From the NCBI GenBank assembly GCA_913056235.1, contig CAJXMW010000005.1:310001-374000 (forward strand): 64,000 bases of DNA, in the 5' to 3' direction. This document shows, piece after piece, positions 1 through 9,985 of the stretch. The notes under the pieces were generated by a model, which was not told where the DNA came from, did not search any database, and saw nothing but the letters and a program-made list of their open reading frames with translations. Numbering within the stretch: position 1 is the stretch's first letter; each line of letters starts with the position of its first letter. Position numbers and translations under genes: made by a program. The DNA is from an uncultured Fodinibius sp. (GTDB lineage Bacteria > Bacteroidota > Rhodothermia > Balneolales > Balneolaceae).

Positions 1-61
1 TTGATGAACGAGTCGGTTTATTAGATATTCAGGCAAGTGGTTGCGATAGGATTACCGTTTA

Positions 62-1162
62 TTACAATAGATTTTCAGGGTTCAATCCTTTAAGATCATC
101 GGCAACAAATTCACGTCCCTCACGGACTTTTTCGTCATCAAGATACACATCGGCGCCAATGCACACCAGATCCCAGTGGATATTACTCTCATTGCCGTTG
201 GGCGCAATTTCGTAATCATTGCCGAGTGTCAGGTGATTGGATCCGTAGATTTTCTCATCAAACAAGATATCGTACATCGGCTCTTCAATCACGGGATTGA
301 GTCCAAAGCTGAACTCTCCAAACTGACGCGCCCCGGCATCGGTATCCAGAATTTCTTCGAGCGCTTCGTTATTGGATGAGTCCGAATCAATAACAACCCC
401 ATCCCGTACTTCCAGTTTCACGTACTCAAACGGCTTGCCCTGATAGACAGTAGGCGCATATGTAATGTACCCGTTGACTGACGACAAGATCGGCGACGAA
501 AACAGTTCGCCATCGGGAATATTGCGCTTGCCAAAGCAGGGAATCCATGTTTGCCCCTCGACCGAAAACTCGATGTCGGTGCCCTCTCCTTCAAGGCGAA
601 TCATCTTGGTATCTTTGAGACGCTCGTGAAGTGGCTTCATCGCTTCGGCCAGCTCGCTGTAATCAAGCAGGCAGGCCTTGTAATAAAACTCCCGGAACCG
701 CTGGGTCGGCATCTTGGCGTTCATCGCAAAAGCCTCGGACGGATATCGAAGCACCACCCAGTTGGTATTGTTGACGCGCTCTTTAAAATGCACTGGATCC
801 GCGAAGTGGTCGGCATAGGCCTTATTGGCTTTTTTACTCGCATCTGCCTGCTCATAAATGTTGAGCGCCGCGCGAACACCCACAAACGCATCCATCTGTT
901 TCATGAGGGGTAGCTGGTCTACCTCAGCTTGGTTCTTCCAGAACTTTTTGTCGCCTTTCTCGACGAGCATCCGTTGAATTTCGGTATCTTCAATTTGCAC
1001 AAAGGGATGGGCATTCATCTCACGAGCATGCTCTACCAGCGCCCGCAACAGCCCAATGCCGTTGATCCCTACCAGCTGGAGCATCACGTTTTGTCCCTCT
1101 TTGAGCTCGCAGCTAAATTCTAAAATTTTCTTGGCCAGTTGTTTGTCTTCTTGGTTATACAT
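62..1162 (-). CDS. M29 family aminopeptidase
   Basis: A 366-residue protein without a signal peptide, so cytosolic, matching the M29 (AmpS/thermophilic aminopeptidase) family in length and layout. These enzymes use a two-metal centre to remove N-terminal residues from peptides. The C-terminal half carries the family landmarks GEFSFGLNP, IYGSNHLTLG and NESNIHWD, whose His, Tyr and Asp/Glu residues are expected to bind metal or act in catalysis. The ATG start gives MYNQEDKQLAK, typical of the family. The gene stands alone: a 700-bp stretch holding a pseudogene separates it from tamB. Substrate range cannot be read from the sequence. Confidence 0.9.
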   Translation of the reverse strand: MYNQEDKQLAKKILEFSCELKEGQNVMLQLVGINGIGLLRALVEHAREMNAHPFVQIEDTEIQRMLVEKGDKKFWKNQAEVDQLPLMKQMDAFVGVRAALNIYEQADASKKANKAYADHFADPVHFKERVNNTNWVVLRYPSEAFAMNAKMPTQRFREFYYKACLLDYSELAEAMKPLHERLKDTKMIRLEGEGTDIEFSVEGQTWIPCFGKRNIPDGELFSSPILSSVNGYITYAPTVYQGKPFEYVKLEVRDGVVIDSDSSNNEALEEILDTDAGARQFGEFSFGLNPVIEEPMYDILFDEKIYGSNHLTLGNDYEIAPNGNESNIHWDLVCIGADVYLDDEKVREGREFVADDLKGLNPENLL

Positions 1163-1196
1163 GTTAAACCTAATCGTTGAATTTTGAACTTTAATT

Positions 1197-1215
1197 ATTT
1201 CGTATCTCGTAGTAC
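1197..1215. repeat. heptad-like repeat, left flank of pseudogene
   Basis: The stretch reads ATTTCGT-ATCTCGT-AGTAC, two clear 7-bp units and part of a third. Read on the other strand it ends TACGAAAT, the same string that closes the tract on the other side of the four-helix-bundle pseudogene (1721-1736). The two tracts thus form imperfect inverted flanks of the pseudogene. Confidence 0.45.
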
Positions 1216-1225
1216 ATAATATGCT

Positions 1226-1698
1226 TTAGACAACAGTTGTAAAATCGTATTCTTCAAGGTCAACAGATAACTCTACATAATCTACTTCTGGTTCCTTTAT
1301 TCTAGCATTCCTAGTATTAGAAACTATCTTTAATAACAGTTAAATGATATGCGTTAGCAAGGCTAACATTGATTTCAGTATTTCTTCGGGGAGCTCATGT
1401 CTAGAGTTATAATACCACCCCCGACACTCTCGAGCAGATCCTAAAGCATACTCATAAAATCGCGCTTGATCCAACTTTGATTTCCTTGAATAACCTTCTG
1501 ATATATTTGCGCTTACAGAACAGGTAGATCGATAAAGCTAATCAGAAGATGAAACAAGTATATCATTTTTTGCTAACCTATTTACATTTTGCCAAGCAAT
1601 TTCTGATAAAACAGAGCATACCTGTAAACCTGCATTTTCCATAAAGGATCTTTTGTAATGCTCTTCGGCACTGTTTTTACCCATTCCTTATATATCAT
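1226..1698 (-). pseudogene. decayed four-helix-bundle (23S rRNA IVS/Avd-like) protein
   Basis: No long frame is open here, but the minus strand reads as a broken member of the four-helix-bundle family. From ATG at 1698 one frame gives MIYKEWVKTVP and DPLWKMQVYRYALF, then stops at 1582-1584. A shift of one base near 1606-1609, consistent with loss of a T in a T run, opens the frame LSEIAWQNVNRLAKND, then SANISEGYSRKSKLDQARF and YEYALGSARECRGWYYNSRH. That frame has a TAG where the family has Gln (SDQLYR becomes SD-stop-LYR) and a TAA at 1340-1342. Reading through reaches a last stop at 1226-1228. Family members occur as intervening sequences in 23S rRNA genes, as free-standing genes and as Avd in diversity-generating retroelements. 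One frameshift and two stops make a functional product unlikely. Confidence 0.8.
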
Positions 1699-1720
1699 AG
1701 CTCTCTTGGCTTATTGCAAC

Positions 1721-1736
1721 ATACGCACTACGAAAT
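1721..1736. repeat. heptad-like repeat, right flank of pseudogene
   Basis: ATACGCA-CTACGAA-AT, two 7-bp units 22 bases upstream of the pseudogene start. It shares TACGAAAT with the reverse complement of the 1197-1215 tract. Confidence 0.4.
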
Positions 1737-1830
1737 ATTAAATGTACCCAGATGCTGAAAAAGGCCTAATCGCCGAAGTAGCTACAGCTACATAGGCTTA
1801 ATTCAGGATTATCCTTTCAGAGAGCGCATT

Positions 1831-1865
1831 ACTCAAGACTCATAACTCAATACTCAAAACTATCA
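1831..1865. repeat. 7-bp tandem repeat at the tamB stop
   Basis: Four consecutive heptads ACTCAAG, ACTCATA, ACTCAAT, ACTCAAA followed by ACTATCA. All share ACTCA and a strict period of seven. The tract ends on the stop codon of tamB. The period equals that of the two tracts flanking the nearby pseudogene. Confidence 0.6.
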
Positions 1866-4800
1866 ATAATCATAATTCCACTTGACGTCCACCCCCTGGC
1901 GGATGCCGTTGCCCTGCTGCAAAATAAGCTTCAGATTTTTGCGCAACATGTATTCAAGTAAGAAACTAGTATCAGGTGTAGAGCCGGTTATCACGTTCTG
2001 AATCGCAAAAAATACTTTGGGATTAATGTACCAACCGGTGGTTATGGACGTACCCGTTTCGCCGCCGACGCGCGTATTGTCAATTTCCACCACATCGATG
2101 CCCAACCTTTGGGTGGCCAGCGCCTCCACACGATCCAGCAGCACATCCAGGGCCACATCGGCCGCCGTGGTATTTTGACCCGAGCTGGCTACCACCTGCT
2201 TCCATGAATTGAGCGCATAAAAAGGCTGCCCAAACAGTGTATAGCTGATGATATTTTCGAGTTCCATCGGTGGCTCACTCTCATATTTGAACTTTGGCTT
2301 TTCCACCGTACCCTCGATGATATACCAGATCACGATATCCTGTTGCGGTTGTGGCGGCTCGTAGCGCGTGCGGATCCTCAGCTGGGGATTAGCCGGCGGA
2401 CCACTAAAGGTTACCGTACCCTCTTCGAGTTTAAACTCTTTGCCCAAAGGACGAGCATAGCCACTAGGAGCACTCATTGATCCAAAAAGCTGTAAATCTT
2501 TGCCGGAATCTTTCAGCAGATCCAGCTGGCCGTCCAGCTCAATTTCCATATCCAGATACCGCTGATTACGGATAAAAAAGCGGCGTTTGAAGTTGATATC
2601 CATATCCAGTGACAGAGAATCGTAAATACTCATCGTGGACGCCTCCTCGTCCAGCGTATCGAGCTGCACGTTCTCGACTGATTTTTCCCCAAAATTCTGC
2701 AGCTTCAAAAATCCTCTTTCGAAGCCCAAGCTACCGGTAATCTTAGGCTTGGTAACGCTCCCCTGTGCTCGGGCATCCATATTGATAATCGCGCTGTACT
2801 GCGAGGTATTTGCCGCTCTGAAATTTTTCGCTTTTACCTTAATATCGATATCACCGGGAACCAGCTTCTCCATGCCCACCATACCACTGGCCGTAAGCTT
2901 ACCGCTACCGCTTCGGGCCGAAAAGTTCGTCAGCCGCACTTGATTGGGATCAAATGTGAACGTAGATTGAATGTTATCAACCCTGATACCGGCAGGAACA
3001 AACCGCAAAGCTGCATCCTTAAGTCTAAGCTGGCCATCAGTTTTCAGGTCCTCCATCATTCCCGTAACATGCACCATCCCATCCAACTGACCTGCAATAT
3101 CACGCAGTGTAAACCGGTCGATAAAATCGTTCAAAGCTTTCAGCTTAAAGTTATTAGTCGCAATATCTACATTGATACTGTCCTTCGCCTGAGGTACATC
3201 TACACGAAAAGTTTTCATATTGATGAAGAGCGGAAAACGGGCATCAATCTGTGCCGCTTTCTGCCCAAGCGACATCACAGAACCATCCAGACGCAACTCG
3301 GCATCTTCATGACGATAATTCAGTCCAGCCGTCACCGAATCCACTGAAACCCCTGACAGTGTTGCGGGTTTTAAAGACGCATTTGCCGTAAATTCCGGCT
3401 CACCAGCCATCCCTCGCAAGCGACCGCTAAATGAAAACACGCCGCTTGTTTGGGTCAATCCCGCTTCTGCAAATACCGACTGAAACCGTTCGATGGCAAT
3501 ATCATGGACCCGCATGCGGCCGTGGACCGGCTCCTTAAAAAATGATGTCGGCAACTGCTCAGGATCCCCCAGCCTGAAGGGTAGATCAGCCTTTCCATTA
3601 ACCAATTGCCGGCCTTCGTGACTGAGCAATAAACGACCCTGAAGCCGCTCATTGGCAATACCACCGGTGATATGCAATGTATCGAAGCTAGCTTCTTGAT
3701 AAACTACTTCGGACAAAATCATGTGCCCATCCGCTTCCAGATTAGTATCACGACGGGCAATTTCGAAATTGCCGGAAACCAATCCCTGAAAATACGTTTC
3801 CCCCAACAGGCAACTTTGTATTACCGCCGTGTTGAGCGCCTCACCGCGAACAAATCCCTGTTGCACATTCTCACTGATAAGAGGGATACCAATCTCAAGA
3901 AATGCCCCATCGCCCGACGAAACCCGCATTGTATCCATCCGCAAGGAGTCGTTTTGCACCAATAGCTCAAACGGCCGCTCCAATCTAAGGGTCCGGTAAT
4001 CACTGATGATATTAAAATCTATCGTCTGAACCTGAGCCGAATTCGGTTTTAAGGTATAATTGCCACTCTGTTCAATACGACCTTCATTAGGACTGGACAC
4101 TCGGAATTCAAATTTTCCCCGGGCGACGGAATCCGCATAGCTGCCTTGCGTCATGAGCGTTAGGTTTTGCAGCTGTACGCCCGAAAAGGCAGGGCTGCTG
4201 AGATCCAGGTCGGTAAGATATTCCAGGTTATTGACAGTTCTAATGTCCAGGGATCCCTGGGCGCGGTCTGCCGTAAACAAATCATTATATCTTATCTCAG
4301 AGAGATCCAACGTACCCAAAAAGCGCAGGTTTTCATTCTCCATAGGCACCAAGTTCCCCTCAATACGTCCTTCTGCACTCAAATCCTGCACACCGGCAAG
4401 CGGTGCCAGTGCCTCCAGATCTTTGAGATTCATATCAAACGAGAGTTGATTATCCGGATCGTAGCGACGAAGCAGATTCATCCGCAGGCTGAATCCACCG
4501 TCAGCGATAGTGCTTTTGAAGCTTGCATTGTCGACCACGGCAATAGAATCCCGGACCGAAGCCCCTGCCGATATATTGCGGATCAGCTCTCCATTAACGA
4601 TGGAGGAATCCACCGATATCGTAGTCTCTAGCCGCATCTTAGACGGACTAAACCCGCTACCCTTTCCCGAAATCTCGGTGTTCAAAGCCGTTTCAAAATC
4701 ATCTCTGCCCAGCAATTGACCGATGTTTAGATCCCGGGTTTTCAGGCTGTAATCATATGACGGATTGCCGTTCATATTCTGCAGGGCAGCTATCAGGCTG

Positions 4801-6326
4801 ATACTACTCTCTCTTATGTGAAGCCGTGCATCAAGGCCCACTTTCTCATCACTTAGTTTGCCTTCAGCCGAAAAGTCGGTGATAGGATGCCCCATAAACT
4901 GTCCCTTGCGCATTGACAAAGAATACTGCCATGGGCGCTGCTGTGGATACCATCCCCGCCCCTTCAGCTCTGTCCGGAAAGTTAGCTTTCCAGCATAGGT
5001 GGTATCCTGGGTCCAGTAAGCGGGATCGATATTCTGACCGCGAATAGTTGCCTTCACAGATGGAAGATCGGACCACAGCTGGTCAACTTGGACGTTTGAC
5101 ACTACCTGCTGTTTCTGCTGTTGTGCCCTCAGTTCGATTTGGGCTTTGGACCCATCCAGTGAGCCGGTGGCTGACATCTTATCCATATGGTAGGGCGACC
5201 GGCTGACCTCCCGGCCGTGAATACTCAAATCTCCGCTGGCTTTCTCGTAATTGTCAAAAGCAACATTACCATTAAACTCAACATTCAACGCCTGCAGACT
5301 CGGCATAGTACTATCGGCAAGAAGTATCTGGGGATTAATATACCCGGCGCTGGCTGTCAACTGCCGTAATACCAGGCTCGATTTCCATTGCAAACGAGTG
5401 GATAATGCAAAATTCTCCAGCCCATTGGCTTGGGCATTCAATGTAAACTCAAACTGCTCGGGCTGGCCCTGTAGCCCCACAGAAAGCTCAATATTTTCGC
5501 GCAGTGGAAAATCCCGGGCATAGCTGGCCACGTCCTTCCACGAGACAGGATTGGCTGAGAAGTCCAGCTTTACAGATGAATCTTCAGAGCTAACATAACC
5601 TGAGGAGCGGAGCATGGAATTGCCGGTAGCCAAGACCAGCTTTTCCAGCGTAATTTTATTCTGTTGCGCTTTTGCCGAGGACTGCACGCGGAGGGGCTGC
5701 TCCAGCTGTGTATTTTCTAACTGGAACGAAAGATTACAGAGGTCAATATTAAAGGTTTCATCATTATAATCCAGCTTACTGGATATTGCCAGTTCATCAA
5801 CAGCAAAGTTCGATTCAAGCGGCAGACTGTCCGACTGCACTGAAATATAGCCCCGATCAAGCTGGATATCATCAATCAAAATTGGAAACATAGCATCAGA
5901 CTCGGCAGGCTCATCCGATTCTCTCACAAGCGTCTGAACATTCCACAAGTTGCCACGTTGACGGAGGTTTAACAGTGGCCTGTAGATTCCTAGCTCGGAG
6001 ATCTTAAGACGACCGCCCAGCAGTGCCCAAATGTCGTAAGCCGCATGCACAGAATCGATCTGGGCTACGGTATCATCCTGCATCAGTTGGATGCCGGAAA
6101 CGGTTGCCTCGTTCCAAAGATCACCAGACAACTGATCGATAGATAGTCGGGCATTAAGTTGCTCATTGGCACTGTCCACAATAAAATCACGAGCCCAATT
6201 GTGGACCACGCTTGTTTTTAGCGACAGCCGCAACAGGATACCAATCATCAACACCGCCAGCAGTATCCAACCTATGCGACGGATCCATCTTCTTAAACCG
6301 CTATGTGTGTTCTTTTCACTCATCAA
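1863..6326 (-). CDS. tamB: TamB-like translocation/assembly module protein
   Basis: A 1487-residue AsmA/DUF490-type protein. An N-terminal membrane anchor (about residues 16-33) is followed by a very long beta-rich periplasmic region of repeating 'amphipathic strand' texture, as in bridge-like lipid-transfer proteins. The C-terminal 350 residues carry the TamB domain (GSMSAPSGYARPLGKEF, then YTLFGQPF, and a terminal beta signal ending KWNYDY). TamB spans the periplasm and works with an Omp85 partner in outer-membrane biogenesis, probably by moving phospholipids. Its start overlaps the stop of the tamA-like gene by 4 bases (ATGA), so the two are translationally coupled. Length is near that of other Bacteroidota homologues. 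Confidence 0.9.
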   Translation of the reverse strand: MMSEKNTHSGLRRWIRRIGWILLAVLMIGILLRLSLKTSVVHNWARDFIVDSANEQLNARLSIDQLSGDLWNEATVSGIQLMQDDTVAQIDSVHAAYDIWALLGGRLKISELGIYRPLLNLRQRGNLWNVQTLVRESDEPAESDAMFPILIDDIQLDRGYISVQSDSLPLESNFAVDELAISSKLDYNDETFNIDLCNLSFQLENTQLEQPLRVQSSAKAQQNKITLEKLVLATGNSMLRSSGYVSSEDSSVKLDFSANPVSWKDVASYARDFPLRENIELSVGLQGQPEQFEFTLNAQANGLENFALSTRLQWKSSLVLRQLTASAGYINPQILLADSTMPSLQALNVEFNGNVAFDNYEKASGDLSIHGREVSRSPYHMDKMSATGSLDGSKAQIELRAQQQKQQVVSNVQVDQLWSDLPSVKATIRGQNIDPAYWTQDTTYAGKLTFRTELKGRGWYPQQRPWQYSLSMRKGQFMGHPITDFSAEGKLSDEKVGLDARLHIRESSISLIAALQNMNGNPSYDYSLKTRDLNIGQLLGRDDFETALNTEISGKGSGFSPSKMRLETTISVDSSIVNGELIRNISAGASVRDSIAVVDNASFKSTIADGGFSLRMNLLRRYDPDNQLSFDMNLKDLEALAPLAGVQDLSAEGRIEGNLVPMENENLRFLGTLDLSEIRYNDLFTADRAQGSLDIRTVNNLEYLTDLDLSSPAFSGVQLQNLTLMTQGSYADSVARGKFEFRVSSPNEGRIEQSGNYTLKPNSAQVQTIDFNIISDYRTLRLERPFELLVQNDSLRMDTMRVSSGDGAFLEIGIPLISENVQQGFVRGEALNTAVIQSCLLGETYFQGLVSGNFEIARRDTNLEADGHMILSEVVYQEASFDTLHITGGIANERLQGRLLLSHEGRQLVNGKADLPFRLGDPEQLPTSFFKEPVHGRMRVHDIAIERFQSVFAEAGLTQTSGVFSFSGRLRGMAGEPEFTANASLKPATLSGVSVDSVTAGLNYRHEDAELRLDGSVMSLGQKAAQIDARFPLFINMKTFRVDVPQAKDSINVDIATNNFKLKALNDFIDRFTLRDIAGQLDGMVHVTGMMEDLKTDGQLRLKDAALRFVPAGIRVDNIQSTFTFDPNQVRLTNFSARSGSGKLTASGMVGMEKLVPGDIDIKVKAKNFRAANTSQYSAIINMDARAQGSVTKPKITGSLGFERGFLKLQNFGEKSVENVQLDTLDEEASTMSIYDSLSLDMDINFKRRFFIRNQRYLDMEIELDGQLDLLKDSGKDLQLFGSMSAPSGYARPLGKEFKLEEGTVTFSGPPANPQLRIRTRYEPPQPQQDIVIWYIIEGTVEKPKFKYESEPPMELENIISYTLFGQPFYALNSWKQVVASSGQNTTAADVALDVLLDRVEALATQRLGIDVVEIDNTRVGGETGTSITTGWYINPKVFFAIQNVITGSTPDTSFLLEYMLRKNLKLILQQGNGIRQGVDVKWNYDY

Positions 6327-8350
6327 AATGCCTGTCCTATACTAAAATGTATACCAACCCGATCCCAGGCACTACCATAGTCTTGTCCATTATACCTGCC
6401 TAAATCTTGGTCCGTGGGATTTATTTTATATCCGATATCCACCCTTACGGGACCGATGGGCGACTGGTAGCGAAAGCCCCCTCCCATGCCATATTGCAGG
6501 GGGCGCGTATCCAACTGGGCAAAGGTCTCCCAGATTTGTCCGCCGTCTAAGAAAACAGCCATCCCCAACCCATTAATCAAAAAGTTTAGCTCCTGACGCA
6601 GTTCGATATTAAATCCAAACATGGCACGACCGCCCAGTGGTACGTACTGGTCAAACCCCGAACTGTCCAGGCGAGCCCGCTTGGGTCCCAGCTGCTGACG
6701 ATACCACCCGCGCACCGAATTGGTGCCGCCCAGGTAAAACCGGATATTGTTCGGAAGCGAATCGGTCGGTGCATTAAAAAGACCGCCACTCTGCACTCGC
6801 GTGGCCAGCAAGGTCGAAGGGCTCAGTCGCGTGAATCGGCGCACATCAGCCGAGAGTTTTTGAAACCGGAATGTCGCCAATCCAAACAGGCCAGAAACCT
6901 CGGCATAGGGCTGCACCACCCATCCCTCCTGCTGACGTCCAAATCCCTGGCTGTAGTAACTGCTAAATTGAAATGAGGACAAATCATACTCTAGCGTAGT
7001 ATCTGGCATACTGGTATTGAACTGCTGCGAAAGCTCTTGGTTTTTGGTAAACTCGTAAGAAGCAGAGGCTGTCAACTTCTCGCTATACCGGTAAATAAAA
7101 CTGTTGGTGATACCTGCGCGAAGCAATTCATAATTATTCTGCAACAGATGTTGGCCAAAAGGAGAAATCACGATGCTGCTCTTGGTATTGTAGATATACG
7201 GAAACAGGTAGCTCATATTCATGTATTGCTCGATAAACGAGGCCCGCGCCGTAGTTGTAAAACGGTGCCCGAGATGTGCCACATTCCGATGCGTCCAGCT
7301 CACCTGTCCACGGAATTTTTCTTCGGTTCCGAAACCTGCTAAAAACTCTACTGACCGTTGCTCATGCTCGCGTACCCGCAGCAGCAAGTTGAGCGTTGAA
7401 TCTTGGGATTGTTCGGGAACACTAATCGTCGCAAACCGGAACAAATGGTGATTAAACAACTGCTGCTGTGCCTCCTGCAGCTTCTTAAGGCTATACCGTT
7501 CGCCATGCTCAATCGCCGCCTCACGCAACACATATTTTTTGGATATCGTCTCGATCCCTTCTACACGAACACTGTCGATATAGGCTCGCGGGCCGAGGTT
7601 GCATTCGATAGTCACTCTGGCCGCCAGCCGAGTGCTGTCTACATCAGCGTTGATATTTACCTTGGCATATGCAAAACCAAGATTCTTAAGCGCATCCGTA
7701 AACTGGCCCACTACTTCGGGTTCCCTGATCGTCTCATATCGGGCACCACGCTGATAGGCATGCTCTCGCTGGGCTTTTTCAAACAAACGACTGTCTAACA
7801 CCTCTTCGACATTTGCAGTGCCACTGTCAAGCGTATAATTCAACTCTCGAATCCGGATAGGAATATTTTCTTCAATTTCAAAAATCACACTCTTTTTCCA
7901 CTGCTTATTTCCCTGTTCAACCCGGTAACTGACCTCCACATTGATGTATCCGCGCCGGTTGTAGTAATTCCGCAGACGAATAACATCCTTCTTCAACTCA
8001 GTTTGATTAAGTTCATAGCCCATCCGATCCCAAAATTTAAGCTTTTCCCAAAAACCGGGATCTTCAGTCGCAATCTGCCGCTTCAAGACCACATCAGAAT
8101 ATTGCCTGTTGCCCTCAAAATTGATTTCCCAAACCTGCGGTAGAATATTGGAATCTCCGGCCCCATTTTTTGGAGCGGTTCCCTGCCCAGCTGCCGACGA
8201 CCACGGCAGAAACCCAAGCAGCAACATTAGTAAAGCATAATTAAACGGGATAGAAAGCCGCACGAACCTATTGCTATAAGTATTAAAATGAATTTTAACT
8301 AGGATATGATCGAAAACGCTTAAGAATAAGAAAATATTCGTTTCTGTCAT
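6323..8350 (-). CDS. tamA: TamA-like Omp85 outer-membrane protein
   Basis: A 675-residue Omp85-family protein with N-terminal POTRA repeats (about residues 70-330; EINFEGNRQYSD, RIRELNYTLDSG, YIDSVRVEGIE) and a C-terminal 16-strand barrel. The barrel holds the conserved loop-6 region (GGTNSVRGWYRQQLGP) and a final strand ending RVGIHFSIGQAF. It is expected to sit in the outer membrane and pair with the downstream TamB. The ATG at 8350 adds 29 residues that do not look like a signal peptide; an in-frame GTG at 8263 would give a cleaner one (RLSIPFNYALLMLLLGFLPW...). Both starts are possible. The first gene of a two-gene operon; a divergent M14 peptidase lies upstream. Confidence 0.88.
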   Translation of the reverse strand: MTETNIFLFLSVFDHILVKIHFNTYSNRFVRLSIPFNYALLMLLLGFLPWSSAAGQGTAPKNGAGDSNILPQVWEINFEGNRQYSDVVLKRQIATEDPGFWEKLKFWDRMGYELNQTELKKDVIRLRNYYNRRGYINVEVSYRVEQGNKQWKKSVIFEIEENIPIRIRELNYTLDSGTANVEEVLDSRLFEKAQREHAYQRGARYETIREPEVVGQFTDALKNLGFAYAKVNINADVDSTRLAARVTIECNLGPRAYIDSVRVEGIETISKKYVLREAAIEHGERYSLKKLQEAQQQLFNHHLFRFATISVPEQSQDSTLNLLLRVREHEQRSVEFLAGFGTEEKFRGQVSWTHRNVAHLGHRFTTTARASFIEQYMNMSYLFPYIYNTKSSIVISPFGQHLLQNNYELLRAGITNSFIYRYSEKLTASASYEFTKNQELSQQFNTSMPDTTLEYDLSSFQFSSYYSQGFGRQQEGWVVQPYAEVSGLFGLATFRFQKLSADVRRFTRLSPSTLLATRVQSGGLFNAPTDSLPNNIRFYLGGTNSVRGWYRQQLGPKRARLDSSGFDQYVPLGGRAMFGFNIELRQELNFLINGLGMAVFLDGGQIWETFAQLDTRPLQYGMGGGFRYQSPIGPVRVDIGYKINPTDQDLGRYNGQDYGSAWDRVGIHFSIGQAF

Positions 8351-8465
8351 GAAAAAAGTTTAGTTATTTCCAGCGGCTGATGAAAACCGTCAGCGGCCCG
8401 TGATTTTATGCTGTTTGAATTGTACTTTCACCCGTCAGAATTTAATACCAACAGAATTCATATCT

Positions 8466-9752
8466 GTGCTGATCAACAACTCATCCCTTTCGCGCTCACT
8501 GCTGCTCTTTGCCACACTTGTCTTAATAGGTATTAGCTGTTCGTCCTCCGATGAATTTACCGGCTTTTCCTACGATCCAGAAGGGGCTACCGTTACCACG
8601 GATAAAGAAATTCAGGATCAACACAAACGCATAATCGGCGTAAATGATCGCAGCATCTGGATCAGCAATGAATTTCTCGGAGCGCGTATGAGCAATTTCT
8701 ACCAGGTAAACGACACGCTCTATCGCGTGGTGATTGAACCCGAAAACCATCCCATCAACGGAAGTCCGTGGTATGCCTTTAAGATCTGGAGCGATACCAG
8801 CCGGACAATCGACCTTCAACTGAGCTACAAGCACGCCGACCACCGGTATGTTCCGAAACTGAGCACCAATGGCCAACAGTGGCGCACAATTGACACGACC
8901 AACTACCGGCCCGACACGCTCAACGGCACTGCCACCCTCTCACTCGAACTGCACCAAGATCCATTGTGGGTGTCGGCACAGGAGCTGTTCACCAACAAAG
9001 ATTTCAAACACTGGGCCGACTCCCTGGCCACCCGTTCGTGGGTCTCACTGGATACCGTGGGCTACTCGCATGACCGGCGACCTGTCACTAAAATAACCAT
9101 CAACCAGACAGATTCGACCGAAAAGCACGGCGTGCTGATTATTACCGGACGACTGCATCCGCCGGAAGTAACAGGTGGACTGGCCAGCAAGTTCTTCATC
9201 AATCAGTTGGTTTCTGACAGCAGTATCGCCGCGAAGTTTCGTCAGGAGTTTGAAATATGGGCATATCCTTTTGCCAATCCGGATGGCGTGCAGCGCGGGC
9301 ACTGGCGTCATAATGCAGCCGGCGTGGACCTGAATCGCGACTGGAAGGCGTTCAACCAGCCAGAAACGCAAGCCATCCGCGATGACCTGTTATCGCTCCA
9401 GGATGACAGTCTGCGCAAGGTCTACTACGGCATCGATTTTCACTCAACCAATGAGAATATCTTTTACCCCATCAAGAAAAATATCAGCACTTTTCCCGAA
9501 GATTTTACCTACGGCTGGATTGATTCGCTGAAGACGAAATTTCCAAATTATCCCATCGAGGTTGAGCCCTTCGATACGAGCTCACCCATCACTAAAAACT
9601 GGATATACCACACCTTTGGCGCTGATGCCGTCACCTACGAGATTAATGATGCTGCCAACCGCGACAGCCTACAAACAGTCACCAAGAAAAGTGCCCATAT
9701 TATCATGCAGCAACTGTTGAAAGCCAAACAGAAAGCAGAACGCGTTGAATAA
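8466..9752 (+). CDS. M14 zinc carboxypeptidase lipoprotein
   Basis: A secreted M14 metallopeptidase with a lipobox (LVLIGISC), so probably anchored in a membrane. The N-terminal 200 residues form a beta-rich domain like that before cytosolic-carboxypeptidase-type M14 domains. The zinc site is intact: HPPE in GRLHPPEVTGG, and DFHS in YYGIDFHSTNENIFY. The substrate arginine motif is DLNRDW, and the catalytic Glu lies in VTYEINDAANRD. It should remove C-terminal residues from peptides outside the cytoplasm. The frame is open from a GTG at 8400, but the GTG at 8466 puts a normal lipoprotein signal at the N terminus and is preferred. A strong hairpin follows at 9784. Confidence 0.85.
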   Translation: MLINNSSLSRSLLLFATLVLIGISCSSSDEFTGFSYDPEGATVTTDKEIQDQHKRIIGVNDRSIWISNEFLGARMSNFYQVNDTLYRVVIEPENHPINGSPWYAFKIWSDTSRTIDLQLSYKHADHRYVPKLSTNGQQWRTIDTTNYRPDTLNGTATLSLELHQDPLWVSAQELFTNKDFKHWADSLATRSWVSLDTVGYSHDRRPVTKITINQTDSTEKHGVLIITGRLHPPEVTGGLASKFFINQLVSDSSIAAKFRQEFEIWAYPFANPDGVQRGHWRHNAAGVDLNRDWKAFNQPETQAIRDDLLSLQDDSLRKVYYGIDFHSTNENIFYPIKKNISTFPEDFTYGWIDSLKTKFPNYPIEVEPFDTSSPITKNWIYHTFGADAVTYEINDAANRDSLQTVTKKSAHIIMQQLLKAKQKAERVE

Positions 9753-9783
9753 ACGGCGACTTCGTGTAAAATTCGATAACCTT

Positions 9784-9818
9784 CTTAAAGATCCTGAAAC
9801 AAGTTCAGGATCTTTAAG
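9784..9818 (+). terminator. hairpin after M14 gene
   Basis: Perfect 15-bp arms (CTTAAAGATCCTGAA and its complement) around the loop ACAAG, 31 bases after the stop codon. No long T run follows, so termination strength is uncertain. The remaining 170 bases before the CDF gene show only AT-rich promoter-like sequence. Confidence 0.6.
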
Positions 9819-9985
9819 CAATCACTTACGATTACATTATATCGACAAAATCGAGGGGCACAAATTCGCTCCTAACTTCATCATTACTTAATTTTTCTTT
9901 GATATCCTTACCTTTCTAAATTCCAGCGAAGGCAGAAACAGAACTAAAATATTGAACCTGAATTTCATTCTGGTCTGGTAGATAA

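Noticed and set aside
1-24. Possible 3' end of a plus-strand gene (MNESVY then TAG)
   Set aside because: Too little sequence to support any gene.
1197-1865. Possible diversity-generating retroelement, because Avd belongs to the four-helix-bundle family
   Set aside because: No reverse transcriptase, template repeat or variable repeat is visible in the window.
1831-1865. Possible CRISPR array
   Set aside because: Units are 7 bp and contiguous, without spacers, and no cas gene is present.
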